A DNA stretch of 64,000 nucleotides from Streptomyces natalensis ATCC 27448 (GTDB lineage: Bacteria > Actinomycetota > Actinomycetes > Streptomycetales > Streptomycetaceae), in the NCBI RefSeq assembly GCF_000935125.1, contig NZ_JRKI01000009.1, positions 62,001 through 126,000 on the forward strand. The letters run 5' to 3'. The translations under genes were made by a program, and so were the position numbers. A model generated the notes under the pieces. The model was not told the DNA's origin and made no database searches. It saw only the letters and a list, made by a program, of their open reading frames with translations. Shown here piece by piece: positions 17,669-28,364 of this stretch. Position 1 is the stretch's first letter; every line of letters starts with the position of its first letter.

Positions 17669-18673
17669 TCACCGCTCGCTGTCGAGGTGAGCCATCTGCC
17701 CGGCCGGGTAGCGCTCGCCGGCGGCGGCGCCGGCCGGGACCGCGCGCTCGATCGCGGCCAGATCGTCGGCGTCCAGCGTGACGTCCAGCGCCCCGAGCGC
17801 CTCGGTCAGCCGGTCGCGGCGGCGGGCGCCGACCAGCGGAACGATGTCCTCGCCGCGGGAGAGCACCCAGGCGATGGCGGTCTGGGCGACCGTGATCCCC
17901 TTCTGCTCGGCGATCTTGCGCAGCGCCTCGACCAGGTCCAGATTGCGGTCGAGGTTCTCGCCCTGGAACCGGGGGCTCATACCGCGGAAGTCGTTCGCGG
18001 CGAGCTTGCGGTCGCGGGTGAAATGCCCGCTGATCAGGCCGCGGGACAGGACGCCGTACGCCGTGACGCCGATGCCCAGCTCGCGGGCGGTGGGCAGGAT
18101 CTCGTCCTCGATGCCGCGGGAGAGCAGGGAGTACTCGATCTGGAGGTCGCTGATCGGGGCGACCGCGGCGGCCCGGCGCAGGCTCTCGGCGCCGACCTCG
18201 GACAGGCCGATGTGCCGGACGTGTCCGGCCTCGACCAGCTCGGCGATGGCGCCGATGGTCTCCTCGACCGGGACGTCCGGGTCGAGCCGGGCGATGCGGT
18301 AGATGTCGATGTGGTCGCGGCCCAGGCGCTGGAGGGAGTACGCGGCGAAGTTCTTCACCGCGTTCGGCCGGCCGTCATAGCCGGTGAAGCCGCCCTCGAC
18401 GGTGCGCAGGGCGCCGAACTTGACGCTGACCAGGGCCTTTTCGCGGGCGGCGGCGGGGGCCGTGGCGAGCGCTTCGTTGATCAGCAGTTCGTTGTGGCCC
18501 ATGCCGTAGAAGTCGCCGGTGTCGAGCAGGGTGATGCCCGCATCGAGGGCGGCGTGGACGGTGGCGAGGGATTCGGCGCGGTCGGCGTCGCCGTAGAGGG
18601 CGGACATGCCCATGCAGCCGAGGCCGAGGGCGGAGGTCTGGGGGCCGGTGGTGCCGAGGGTGCGGGTCTGCAC
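17669..18673 (-). CDS. aldo/keto reductase family protein lacking the catalytic His
   Basis: 334-aa TIM-barrel NADPH oxidoreductase. GTG start with CAGGAG 6 nt upstream. Asp51, Tyr56 (TGDFYGMGHNE) and Lys85 (VSVKFGAL) of the catalytic tetrad are present. At the His position (normally QHRVDP) the sequence is IARLDP, giving Ala128. The cofactor-binding C-terminal part (VPLVGARRRDRLTEALGALD) is intact. Substitution of this His occurs in some AKR lineages and usually changes substrate range or rate. Probably acts on small carbonyls, regulated by the neighbouring TetR protein. Confidence 0.9.
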   Translation of the reverse strand: MQTRTLGTTGPQTSALGLGCMGMSALYGDADRAESLATVHAALDAGITLLDTGDFYGMGHNELLINEALATAPAAAREKALVSVKFGALRTVEGGFTGYDGRPNAVKNFAAYSLQRLGRDHIDIYRIARLDPDVPVEETIGAIAELVEAGHVRHIGLSEVGAESLRRAAAVAPISDLQIEYSLLSRGIEDEILPTARELGIGVTAYGVLSRGLISGHFTRDRKLAANDFRGMSPRFQGENLDRNLDLVEALRKIAEQKGITVAQTAIAWVLSRGEDIVPLVGARRRDRLTEALGALDVTLDADDLAAIERAVPAGAAAGERYPAGQMAHLDSER

Positions 18674-18741
18674 GGAGTGCTCCTGAGGGGAGGGGGTGGG
18701 ACGGGGCCGGGGTCGCCGGCCCGTGCATCCACTGTGACATG

Positions 18742-18773
18742 ACGACTGACAGATTTCAATATTTGTCAGTCGT
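18742..18773. promoter_or_regulatory. 32-bp dyad operator upstream of the aldo/keto reductase
   Basis: Perfect 10-bp arms ACGACTGACA (18742-18751) and TGTCAGTCGT (18764-18773) around an AT-rich 12-nt centre. It lies 69 bp upstream of the GTG, where a promoter is expected, in an otherwise very GC-rich gap. Fits a TetR-type operator. Confidence 0.75.
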
Positions 18774-18874
18774 AAGGGTGGGGGGCGGAGAGAATGGGGA
18801 GAGCGGGGTGCCGAGCCCCCCGCGCCCGGCACCCCACCACCCCCCCCCGACCCGCGGCCCCCCGTCCCCTCCCC

Positions 18875-20329
18875 TCAGCGCACCGCCCGCGGCAGCCGCA
18901 GCGCCAGGAACGTGGTGCCTATGACGATCGCCAGCTGGGCGAGGAGCGCGGCGAGCAGTGCATCGCGGATGCCGGCCGACGGCAGCAGGGCGAGGAAAAG
19001 GGTGCCGAGGGTGGCCACACCCAGCGCGAGACCGGACTGCTGGGTCGTGACCATGACACCGCCGCCCACGCCCGCCTGGGCCGCCGGCAGTTCGCTCAGC
19101 ACGATGCGCATCACGGTCGGCAGCAGCAGACCCTGGCCCACCCCCAGGACCGCCATGCTCGGCGCCAGACCGGCCACCGAGATACCGGGCCAGCCGGCGT
19201 GCACCGTCAGCGCCAGGGCGATCAGCCCGGTGCCCTGGATCAGCGACCCGGCGATCACCACCCGCCGCCCGAAGCGCTGCACCAGGCGCGGGCCCGCCAG
19301 CGAGGCGGCGAAATAGGCGATGCACAGGGGCGCGAGGGACACCCCGGCCGCCAGCGGCCCGTAGTGCAGCCCGCTCTGGAGCGCCACCGCCACCTCGAAC
19401 ATGAAGCCGCCGAACCCGATCGAGAACGGGATCAGCATGGCCAGGCCGCTGCGTACCGAGGGGATGCGCAGCAGGGACGGGGGCACCAGCGGGGTCCGGC
19501 CGACGCGTTCGGCGTGCCGCTCGACGAGGACGAACGCGAGGGCGGCGAAGGGGAAGACGGCCAGCAGCAGCCAGGACCACAGGGGCCAGCCGGCCGCCCG
19601 GCCCTCGGTCAGCGGCAGCAGCAGGGTGATCAGGGTCAGGGCGAGCAGCGCGGTACCGGGGCCGTCGACCCGGCTCGGATGCGGGGAGCGGGTCTCGGGA
19701 ACCGTACGGACGGCCAGCAGCCAGGCCACGGCCGCGATCGGGACGTTCACCAGGAAGACGGCGCGCCAGCCGGTGCCCGCCAGGTCGGCCGAGACCAGCA
19801 GCCCGCCGAGCACCTGGCCGACGGCGCTGGAGACGCCCGCCGTGCCGCCGTACAGGCTGACGGCCTTCGCGCGGCCCCGCCCGGTGGTCGTGGCCTGGAT
19901 GGTGGCCAGCACCTGGGGCAGCAGCAGCGCGGACGCGGCGCCCTGGGCCACCCGGGCGGCCACCAGGGTCCAGGCATCGGGCGCCAGCCCGCAGGCCAGG
20001 GACGTCAGGCCGAAGGCGGCCAGCCCCCACAGGAACAGCCGGCGGCGGCCGGCCATATCGCCGATCCGGCCGCCGAGGACGAGCAGCATGGCGTAGGCGA
20101 CGCCGTAGCCGGCCACCACCATCTCCAGCATCGCGGGCCCCGCGTGCAGATCGTGGTCGATGGTCGGCAGGGCGACATTGACGATGAAGAAGTCGATCAT
20201 CGGCAGGGCCGCGCCCAGGAGGACGGTCAGCAGGCCCGTCGGGGTCAGCAGCGGGGTGGCCGCCGAGCGGTGCCGGGCAGCAGTGGATGGCGCTGCGGGG
20301 ACGGTAGTTGGGGCTTGGGTATCGCTCAC
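18875..20329 (-). CDS. MFS drug transporter, 14-helix (DHA2) type
   Basis: 484-aa proton-driven exporter. Motif A GGRIGDMAGRRRLF, motif C-like GVSSAVGQVLGGLL, FLVNVPIA after helix 6, and about 14 hydrophobic segments. Start taken as the GTG at 20329 (MSDTQAPTTV); no clear Shine-Dalgarno. Divergent from an MmyB-type regulator with paired palindromes between, which suggests inducible efflux controlled by that regulator. Ends about 100 bp before the AKR operator. Confidence 0.92.
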   Translation of the reverse strand: MSDTQAPTTVPAAPSTAARHRSAATPLLTPTGLLTVLLGAALPMIDFFIVNVALPTIDHDLHAGPAMLEMVVAGYGVAYAMLLVLGGRIGDMAGRRRLFLWGLAAFGLTSLACGLAPDAWTLVAARVAQGAASALLLPQVLATIQATTTGRGRAKAVSLYGGTAGVSSAVGQVLGGLLVSADLAGTGWRAVFLVNVPIAAVAWLLAVRTVPETRSPHPSRVDGPGTALLALTLITLLLPLTEGRAAGWPLWSWLLLAVFPFAALAFVLVERHAERVGRTPLVPPSLLRIPSVRSGLAMLIPFSIGFGGFMFEVAVALQSGLHYGPLAAGVSLAPLCIAYFAASLAGPRLVQRFGRRVVIAGSLIQGTGLIALALTVHAGWPGISVAGLAPSMAVLGVGQGLLLPTVMRIVLSELPAAQAGVGGGVMVTTQQSGLALGVATLGTLFLALLPSAGIRDALLAALLAQLAIVIGTTFLALRLPRAVR

Positions 20330-20356
20330 GACATCTAAGATCGCGGCTCGCGCAGA

Positions 20357-20388
20357 CTGGTACCAGAGCTTTCTTATCCTGGTACCAG
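20357..20388. promoter_or_regulatory. twin CTGGTACCAG operators in MFS/regulator divergent promoter
   Basis: The 10-bp palindrome CTGGTACCAG occurs twice (20357-20366 and 20379-20388), 22 bp apart (two helical turns) and each flanked to form a larger mirror image (ACTGGTACCAG ... CTGGTACCAGT). TATCCT at 20375-20380 between them could be a -10 for the regulator. Placed between an MFS exporter and a divergent MmyB-type regulator. Confidence 0.8.
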
Positions 20389-20430
20389 TGCTACCTGGCA
20401 ACCGGCTGAGGACTGCGGCAGGCTGGACCC

Positions 20431-21423
20431 ATGAGCGCGAGCACGACCATCGGGAGCACCCGGGCGAAGCCTGCCACGACCCGTCCCGGCACCACCGCCC
20501 ATCCCGGTATGGCCGGCCGCGGTACCGTCGGTCCCGGTACCGCCGGTCCCGGTGCCGCCGTCCCGCCGTACGGTGCCGCCCCGGGCGACGACACCGCCCG
20601 CCGCGCCGAGCTGGCCGCCTTCCTGCGCAGCCGGCGGGAGCGGATCACGCCGGAGCAGGTCGGGCTGCCGCGCGGCGCCCGCCGGCGCACCCCCGGGCTG
20701 CGCCGCGAGGAGGTCGCGCACCTGGGGGCGGTAGGCGTCACCTGGTACACCTGGCTCGAACAGGCCCGGGACATCCACGTATCGCCGCAGGTCCTGGACG
20801 CGGTGGCCCGTGCGCTGCTGCTGGACCGCGCCGAGCGCAGCCATCTCTTCGCGCTGGCCGGTGCGGTCGACCCGTTGCGCGGCACCGAATGCACGGGAGT
20901 GTCCAGGGAGTTGCGGCAGGTCCTCGACCAGCTCGCACCGTTCCCGGCGGTCGTCCAGAACAGCCGGTTCGACATCCTGGCCTACAACAGCACCTACGGG
21001 CGGCTGATGTGCGACTTCGACGCGCTGCCCGAGGAGGACCGCAACTGCATGTGGCTGGCGTTCATGAACGCCGAGTGGCGGGCGCGGACGGTCGATGTGG
21101 AGGCATCGAAGCGGGTGATGGCCGCCAAGTTCCGGGCGGCGATGGCCGAGCATGTCGCCGAGCCGGCCTGGAAGGCGCTGCTCGCACGGCTGACGGAGGC
21201 GTCGCCCGAGTTCCGCGAGATCTGGGCGCAGCACGAGGTCGTCCGCCCGGTGAGCTCCGTCAAGGTCATCCGCCACCCCCGGGTGGGAGACCTTCAGCTG
21301 TCCGCCAGCAGCCTGTGGACGGGGCCCAACCCGGGCCCCAAGGTGCTGACGTACACACCCGTGGACGACCTCACCCGCGAACGGCTCGGACAGCTGGACA
21401 AGCTGGCCGCCGCCGGGGCGTGA
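20431..21423 (+). CDS. MmyB-type XRE transcriptional regulator
   Basis: 330 aa. After a ~50-residue low-complexity Thr/Gly/Pro leader comes a helix-turn-helix (AAFLRSRRERITPEQVGLPR, RRTPGLRREEVAHLGAVGVTWYTWLEQ), then the MmyB-like ligand domain (FDILAYNSTYGRLM through SASSLWTGPNPGPKVLTYTP), which in this family binds small lipid- or flavin-like ligands. Divergent from an MFS exporter. Paired palindromes in the 101-bp gap are the likely binding sites. The real start could be inside the leader. Confidence 0.92.
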   Translation: MSASTTIGSTRAKPATTRPGTTAHPGMAGRGTVGPGTAGPGAAVPPYGAAPGDDTARRAELAAFLRSRRERITPEQVGLPRGARRRTPGLRREEVAHLGAVGVTWYTWLEQARDIHVSPQVLDAVARALLLDRAERSHLFALAGAVDPLRGTECTGVSRELRQVLDQLAPFPAVVQNSRFDILAYNSTYGRLMCDFDALPEEDRNCMWLAFMNAEWRARTVDVEASKRVMAAKFRAAMAEHVAEPAWKALLARLTEASPEFREIWAQHEVVRPVSSVKVIRHPRVGDLQLSASSLWTGPNPGPKVLTYTPVDDLTRERLGQLDKLAAAGA

Positions 21424-21447
21424 GCGGGCGGCCCGGGTGGCGCGGCC

Positions 21448-22899
21448 CTACGCCTTCGCCGCCGCGTGCCCGTCCCGCCGCTCCTCCTCGAACAGCGCCG
21501 CCGTGGTCCGCGCCGTGGCCCGCGCCCAGGGCCCGGTCGTCAGCGCGCCGAGCAGCAGGATCGCCGCCCCGCACCCCGCGATGATCCACCAGGCGGGCCG
21601 CCCCACCGCAAGGAACGCGCCCGTGCCGGCACTGGCCCGCGCGCCGCCGGCCAGTACGGCGCCGATCACCGCGACCCCCAGCGACTGCCCGACCTGGCGG
21701 CTGGTCGAGGCGACCGCGGCCGCCACCCCCGCCTGGGCGCGCGGCATCCCGGACACCGCGGTGTTCGTGATCGGCGCGTTGACCAGGCCGAAGCCGATAC
21801 CGAACAGGACGTACCCGGTGAACAGCAGCGCCGTTGTCTTCTGCGCCTCGAACGCCGCGAACAGCACCCCGCTGGCCCCCATGAACGTCCCCGCGAGCAG
21901 CAGCGGAATCCGGGGCCCGCGGCTGCCGACCAGCCGCCCCGACAGCGGCGCACAGAGCCCCGTCATCCCGGCCATCGGGAGCATGTACAGCCCGGCGCTC
22001 AGGGCGGACAGCCCGCGCACATTCTGTAGATACAGGGTGTTCATGAAGAGGAAGCCGCCCAGCGCGGCAAAGGCGCACACCGCGATGACGGTGGCCCCGC
22101 TGAACGGTGCGCTGTGGAAGAACCGCAGGTCGATCAGGGGTTCGCGACGCCGTCGCTCATAGCCGATCAGCGTCGCCAGCGAGATCAGCGCCACCAGGAC
22201 GAAGACGAGGATTTCCGCGGAGGCCCCGCCCTCGTCCGGGGCCTCGATGATCGCGTACGTCAGCGAGCCCAGCAGCGCGATCACCAGCAGCTGGCCCACG
22301 GGGTCGACCCGGCGCGGCCTGGGGGCGCGGGACTCGGGGACGTAGCGCAGGGTGAGGAAGAGCGCGAGCGCGCCGATCGGGACGTTGATCCAGAAGACCG
22401 ACCGCCAGCCGACGGACTGCACCAGCAGCCCGCCGATCACCGGACCGGCGGCCATGCTTATCCCGACGACGCCGCCCCACACCCCGATGGCACGGGCCCG
22501 CTCACCCGGTTCGGTGAAGGTGTTGGTGATGATCGACATCGCGACGGGGTTGAGCATCGAACCGCCCACCGCCTGCACCATCCGGAACGCCACCAGCCAC
22601 CCCAGGCCGGGCGCCAGACTGCACAGCAGCGAGCCGACGGAGAACACCACCAGTCCGACCAGGAAGATCCGCCGCCGCCCTAGCCGGTCCGCGGTCGATC
22701 CGGCCAGCATCAGCAGCGACGCCAGGACCAGCGTGTAGGCGTCGATCGTCCACTGCATCCCGGAGATCGAGGCGCCCAGCTCGTGCTGCATGGAGGGCAG
22801 CGCGACATTGAGGACGGTGTTGTCGAGGCTGACGATCAGCAGGCTCAGACAGCAGATCGCCAGCACTACAAGTCGTCGCCGGGGGCTGAGCTCGGGCAT
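21448..22899 (-). CDS. MFS drug transporter, DHA2 (14-helix) type
   Basis: 483-aa exporter of the EmrB/QacA type: LDNTVLNVALPSMQ in helix 1, motif A AGSTADRLGRRRIF, motif C GGVVGISMAAGPVIGGLL, WINVPIG between helices 6 and 7. Convergent with the MmyB-type regulator gene (24 bp apart) and divergent from dusB (73 bp). No regulator is clearly its own; substrate unknown. Confidence 0.93.
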   Translation of the reverse strand: MPELSPRRRLVVLAICCLSLLIVSLDNTVLNVALPSMQHELGASISGMQWTIDAYTLVLASLLMLAGSTADRLGRRRIFLVGLVVFSVGSLLCSLAPGLGWLVAFRMVQAVGGSMLNPVAMSIITNTFTEPGERARAIGVWGGVVGISMAAGPVIGGLLVQSVGWRSVFWINVPIGALALFLTLRYVPESRAPRPRRVDPVGQLLVIALLGSLTYAIIEAPDEGGASAEILVFVLVALISLATLIGYERRRREPLIDLRFFHSAPFSGATVIAVCAFAALGGFLFMNTLYLQNVRGLSALSAGLYMLPMAGMTGLCAPLSGRLVGSRGPRIPLLLAGTFMGASGVLFAAFEAQKTTALLFTGYVLFGIGFGLVNAPITNTAVSGMPRAQAGVAAAVASTSRQVGQSLGVAVIGAVLAGGARASAGTGAFLAVGRPAWWIIAGCGAAILLLGALTTGPWARATARTTAALFEEERRDGHAAAKA

Positions 22900-22972
22900 G
22901 GTTGAACGCTACAACGATCCGGGACCTGTGGCCCTGGCGAGGCTCGCCGCGTGGTGCGGGACAATGGGGCGC

Positions 22973-24103
22973 ATGACGTCTTCGCTACAGATCGGCCCGC
23001 ATACGGTGCAGCCCCCCGTGGTGCTCGCGCCCATGGCCGGGATCACCAATGCCCCGTTCCGGACCCTGTGCCGGGAGTTCTCCGGAGGCAAGGGCCTGTT
23101 CGTCAGCGAGATGATCACGACCCGGGCGCTGGTCGAGCGCAACGAGAAGACCATGCAGCTGATCCACTTCGACGCGACCGAGCAGCCGCGCTCGATCCAG
23201 CTGTACGGCGTAGACCCGGCCACCGTCGGCAAGGCCGTCCGCATGATCGCGGAAGAGGACCTCGCCGACCACATCGACCTCAACTTCGGCTGCCCGGTGC
23301 CCAAGGTCACGCGCAAGGGCGGCGGCTCCGCGCTGCCGTTCAAGCGCAATCTCTTGCGCGCGATTTTGCGGGAGGCGGTCACCGGCGCCGGGGACCTGCC
23401 CGTGACGATGAAAATGCGCAAGGGCATCGACGACGACCACATCACCTACCTTGACGCCGGCCGGATCGCCGTCGAGGAGGGCGTGACCGCCATCGCCCTG
23501 CACGGCCGCACCGCCGCCCAGCACTACGGCGGCACCGCCGACTGGGACGCCATCGCCCGCCTCAAGGAGCACGTCCCCGAGATCCCGGTGCTCGGCAACG
23601 GCGACATCTGGTCGGCCGGTGACGCCGTACGGATGATGCGCGAGACCGGCTGCGACGGCGTGGTCGTCGGCCGCGGCTGCCTGGGCCGCCCCTGGCTCTT
23701 CGGCGACCTGGTCGCCGCCTTCGAGGGCACCGGCGCGCCCAAGGCGCCCGGTCTGCGCGAGGTCGCCGCCGTCATGCTGCGGCACGCCGCGCTCCTGGGC
23801 GAATGGATCGGCGACGAGAAACGCGGCGTCATCGACTTTCGCAAGCACGTCGCCTGGTACCTGAAAGGTTTTGCGGTCGGCTCCGAGATGCGCAAACGGC
23901 TGGCCATGACCGGTTCGCTGGCCGAGCTGGAGGACGGCCTCGGTGAACTGGAACTCGACCAGCCCTGGCCGCAGGGCGCGGACGGCCCCCGCGGCCGTAC
24001 CTCCGGCAACAACCGGGTGGTGCTGCCGGACGGCTGGCTCAAGGACCCCTACGACTGCGCGGGCGTCAGCGAGGACGCGGAGCTGGACACGTCGGGCGGC
24101 TGA
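22973..24103 (+). CDS. dusB: tRNA-dihydrouridine synthase DusB
   Basis: 376-aa FMN enzyme that reduces uridines in the tRNA D-loop using NADPH. VVLAPMAGITNAPFR at the N-terminus, NFGCPVPKVTRKGGGSAL with the catalytic Cys107, MRKGIDD, LHGRTAAQHYGG, and VVGRGCLGRPWLF in the flavin barrel, followed by the helical tRNA-binding end. A start 9 bp upstream (MGRMTSSL) is also possible. Long C-terminal tail (GPRGRTSGNNRVVLPDGWL) is common in actinobacteria. Confidence 0.95.
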   Translation: MTSSLQIGPHTVQPPVVLAPMAGITNAPFRTLCREFSGGKGLFVSEMITTRALVERNEKTMQLIHFDATEQPRSIQLYGVDPATVGKAVRMIAEEDLADHIDLNFGCPVPKVTRKGGGSALPFKRNLLRAILREAVTGAGDLPVTMKMRKGIDDDHITYLDAGRIAVEEGVTAIALHGRTAAQHYGGTADWDAIARLKEHVPEIPVLGNGDIWSAGDAVRMMRETGCDGVVVGRGCLGRPWLFGDLVAAFEGTGAPKAPGLREVAAVMLRHAALLGEWIGDEKRGVIDFRKHVAWYLKGFAVGSEMRKRLAMTGSLAELEDGLGELELDQPWPQGADGPRGRTSGNNRVVLPDGWLKDPYDCAGVSEDAELDTSGG

Positions 24104-24241
24104 CACGCGGTCAGCGTCCGGCCGGGTGACATCCCGTGGCCCCTCAGGGCGGGGGATCCGGCCCGCGCGGCCCCGGCCGCGGTATCGATTGAGCCCGTAC
24201 GGGTTCCGCGTACGGAACCGGGCGCGATCGAGGGAGAAGCC

Positions 24242-24820
24242 GTGGCGAGCGGTTACCGTTCCATCGGGGACACGGAGAAGGCGGTCCAGGCCAAGCTCGG
24301 CGACACACCCGTCCAGCACGCGCAGATGGCCGCGGTCGCGGGCATCTACCGCGCCGCGGCCGCCGTACGCCAGCACTTCGAGAACTCCGTCCTGCGCACG
24401 GTCGATCTGACCTGGACCTCCTTCGTCGTGCTGTGGGTGGTGTGGATCTGGGGCCAGATGGAGACCCGCCGGGTGGCCGAGGAGGCCGGGATCTCCAAGG
24501 GCACGCTCACCGGCGTCGCCCATACGCTCCAGGGCCGCGGCCTGCTGGAGCGCAGCGCCCACCCCAAGGACGGCCGGCTCGCCCTGCTCGCCCTCACCCC
24601 CGAGGGCGAGACGCTGATGACGCGTCTCTTCCCCCAGTTCCACGCCGAGGAGTCCTTCGTCACCGATGCGCTGGCCGAGGACGAGGTCCTGAACCTGGCG
24701 GACCTGCTGCGCCGGATCGTCGACCAGGTCGAAACGCATGGCGCGGACCGCCGGGCGGAGTTGCTGGGCGGCCAGGACCCACGCCCGCGGCGCAGCGGCC
24801 GGCGGCCGAAAGGGGCCTGA
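24242..24820 (+). CDS. MarR-family transcriptional regulator
   Basis: 192 aa, GTG start with GGGAG 5 nt upstream. Central winged helix (TRRVAEEAGISKGTLTGVAH, then LLERSAHPKDGRLALLALTPEGE wing, written in part) flanked by dimerisation helices rich in Val/Trp (TSFVVLWVVWIWGQMETR). 138 bp after dusB and no obvious target gene beside it. The C-terminus is basic (RPRRSGRRPKGA), and the gene runs straight into an 18-bp repeat array. Confidence 0.9.
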   Translation: MASGYRSIGDTEKAVQAKLGDTPVQHAQMAAVAGIYRAAAAVRQHFENSVLRTVDLTWTSFVVLWVVWIWGQMETRRVAEEAGISKGTLTGVAHTLQGRGLLERSAHPKDGRLALLALTPEGETLMTRLFPQFHAEESFVTDALAEDEVLNLADLLRRIVDQVETHGADRRAELLGGQDPRPRRSGRRPKGA

Positions 24821-24892
24821 GAGCCGCGGAGGTCCTGAGGGCCGCGGAGGTCCTGAGAGCCGCGGAGGTCCTGAGAACCGAAGAGGCCCCAG
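24821..24892. repeat. 18-bp tandem repeat array after the MarR gene
   Basis: Units at 24821-24838, 24839-24856 and 24857-24874 (consensus GAGCCGCGGAGGTCCTGA) are identical apart from one base, and 24875-24892 is a degenerate fourth. The array begins at the base after the TGA stop; the final codons of the gene (24803-24820) look like a further degenerate unit, so the stop itself lies in repeat-like sequence. An extension of the reading frame would encode repeated Arg-Ala-Ala-Glu-Val-Leu. Confidence 0.9.
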
Positions 24893-24929
24893 GAACCGCA
24901 CGAACTCCCGCCCCGTATACGAAACCGGG

Positions 24930-24957
24930 CGGCCCGGCGGGGATCCCCGCCGGGCCG
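24930..24957. terminator. perfect 28-bp palindrome, probable terminator
   Basis: Half-site CGGCCCGGCGGGGA, mirrored exactly around 24943/24944. Lies about 110 bp after the MarR gene and before the ppdK leader. As RNA it forms a strong GC hairpin without a T-run. Confidence 0.8.
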
Positions 24958-25436
24958 GAACTATGGCCGGATCGCGTCACGCCGTGTCTCACAGCACGGG
25001 ACGAGCAGCCGGTTCCCGGTCGATATGCCCGGGTGCCGACATCGCCGCACACCTTGATCATCTCGCGGAACAGGGTCCAAATGATGGAACCTGGTCACAC
25101 ATGAGCGCGTGATTCTCGCCACCCCTGATAGGGGTGCCGCTCACATGAGCACTTCATGGTCGACTCCACCTCTCCAATGATGGCACTGGGTGCCAGGCGA
25201 GAAGCGTTCGACTGATCAAGTGAACGATTGCAGTGAGTAACTGAATGGCCCGTTCCGACTGCGTAGCGGAATGATGACTTCAGATAGTGAACTTAAGCCA
25301 GCATGCAAGATCACCATCGATCCGCTGGCTGGCGCTCGGTTACGCACGTATGTCGACCAAGTGGACGTACCCATACGCCTTCGATCTGGGTATGTTCCTC
25401 GCCGTCAGGGCAGCCCGTCGGCGAGGAGTCAGTGCC
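24958..25436 (+). promoter_or_regulatory. AT-richer leader upstream of ppdK with two small hairpins
   Basis: 479 bp with clearly lower GC than its neighbours. Contains CACCCC-TGATA-GGGGTG (25120-25136) and TGGCAC-TGG-GTGCCA (25181-25195) hairpins and TACCCA...TGGGTA arms at 25368-25392. An open frame continues upstream of the ppdK GTG to 25287, but it lacks the family sequence and a ribosome site. Most likely promoter plus a long untranslated leader with post-initiation control. Confidence 0.5.
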
Positions 25437-28184
<2,748 letters not shown>

Positions 28185-28191
28185 CCGAAAC

Positions 28192-28218
28192 GGGTGCCGC
28201 GGCCGGGCCGCGGCACCC
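28192..28218 (+). terminator. terminator after ppdK
   Basis: 27-bp near-complete palindrome (arms GGGTGCCGCGGCC and its complement, one central G), starting 7 bp after the ppdK stop. Confidence 0.85.
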
Positions 28219-28294
28219 CGCCACACCACCGGAGCCGGCATACGCCAGGTACCCGACCCTCAACCTGCTTGGCTGTCGGCTCCGGTCACCCCAA

Positions 28295-28329
28295 CGAGGG
28301 CGGCACCTTGTGCGGAGGTGCCGCCCTCG
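28295..28329. terminator. repeated hairpin, copy 1
   Basis: Perfect 14-bp stem CGAGGGCGGCACCT (28295-28308) with 7-nt loop TTGTGCGG-type and its complement (28316-28329). The same hairpin, with one base less in the loop, recurs at 32061-32094. Here it lies 36 bp downstream of the MetE-like gene (minus strand), facing ppdK. Confidence 0.85.
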
Positions 28330-28364
28330 CCCGCATCGCGGCGTGGCCACGTCTCCGCCGAAGC

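Noticed and set aside
14448..17672. Very long open frame on the minus strand opposite the kinase/regulator genes
   Set aside because: It overlaps genes with clear domains on the other strand and shows Arg/Pro/Gly-biased composition without motifs. It is a GC-bias shadow.
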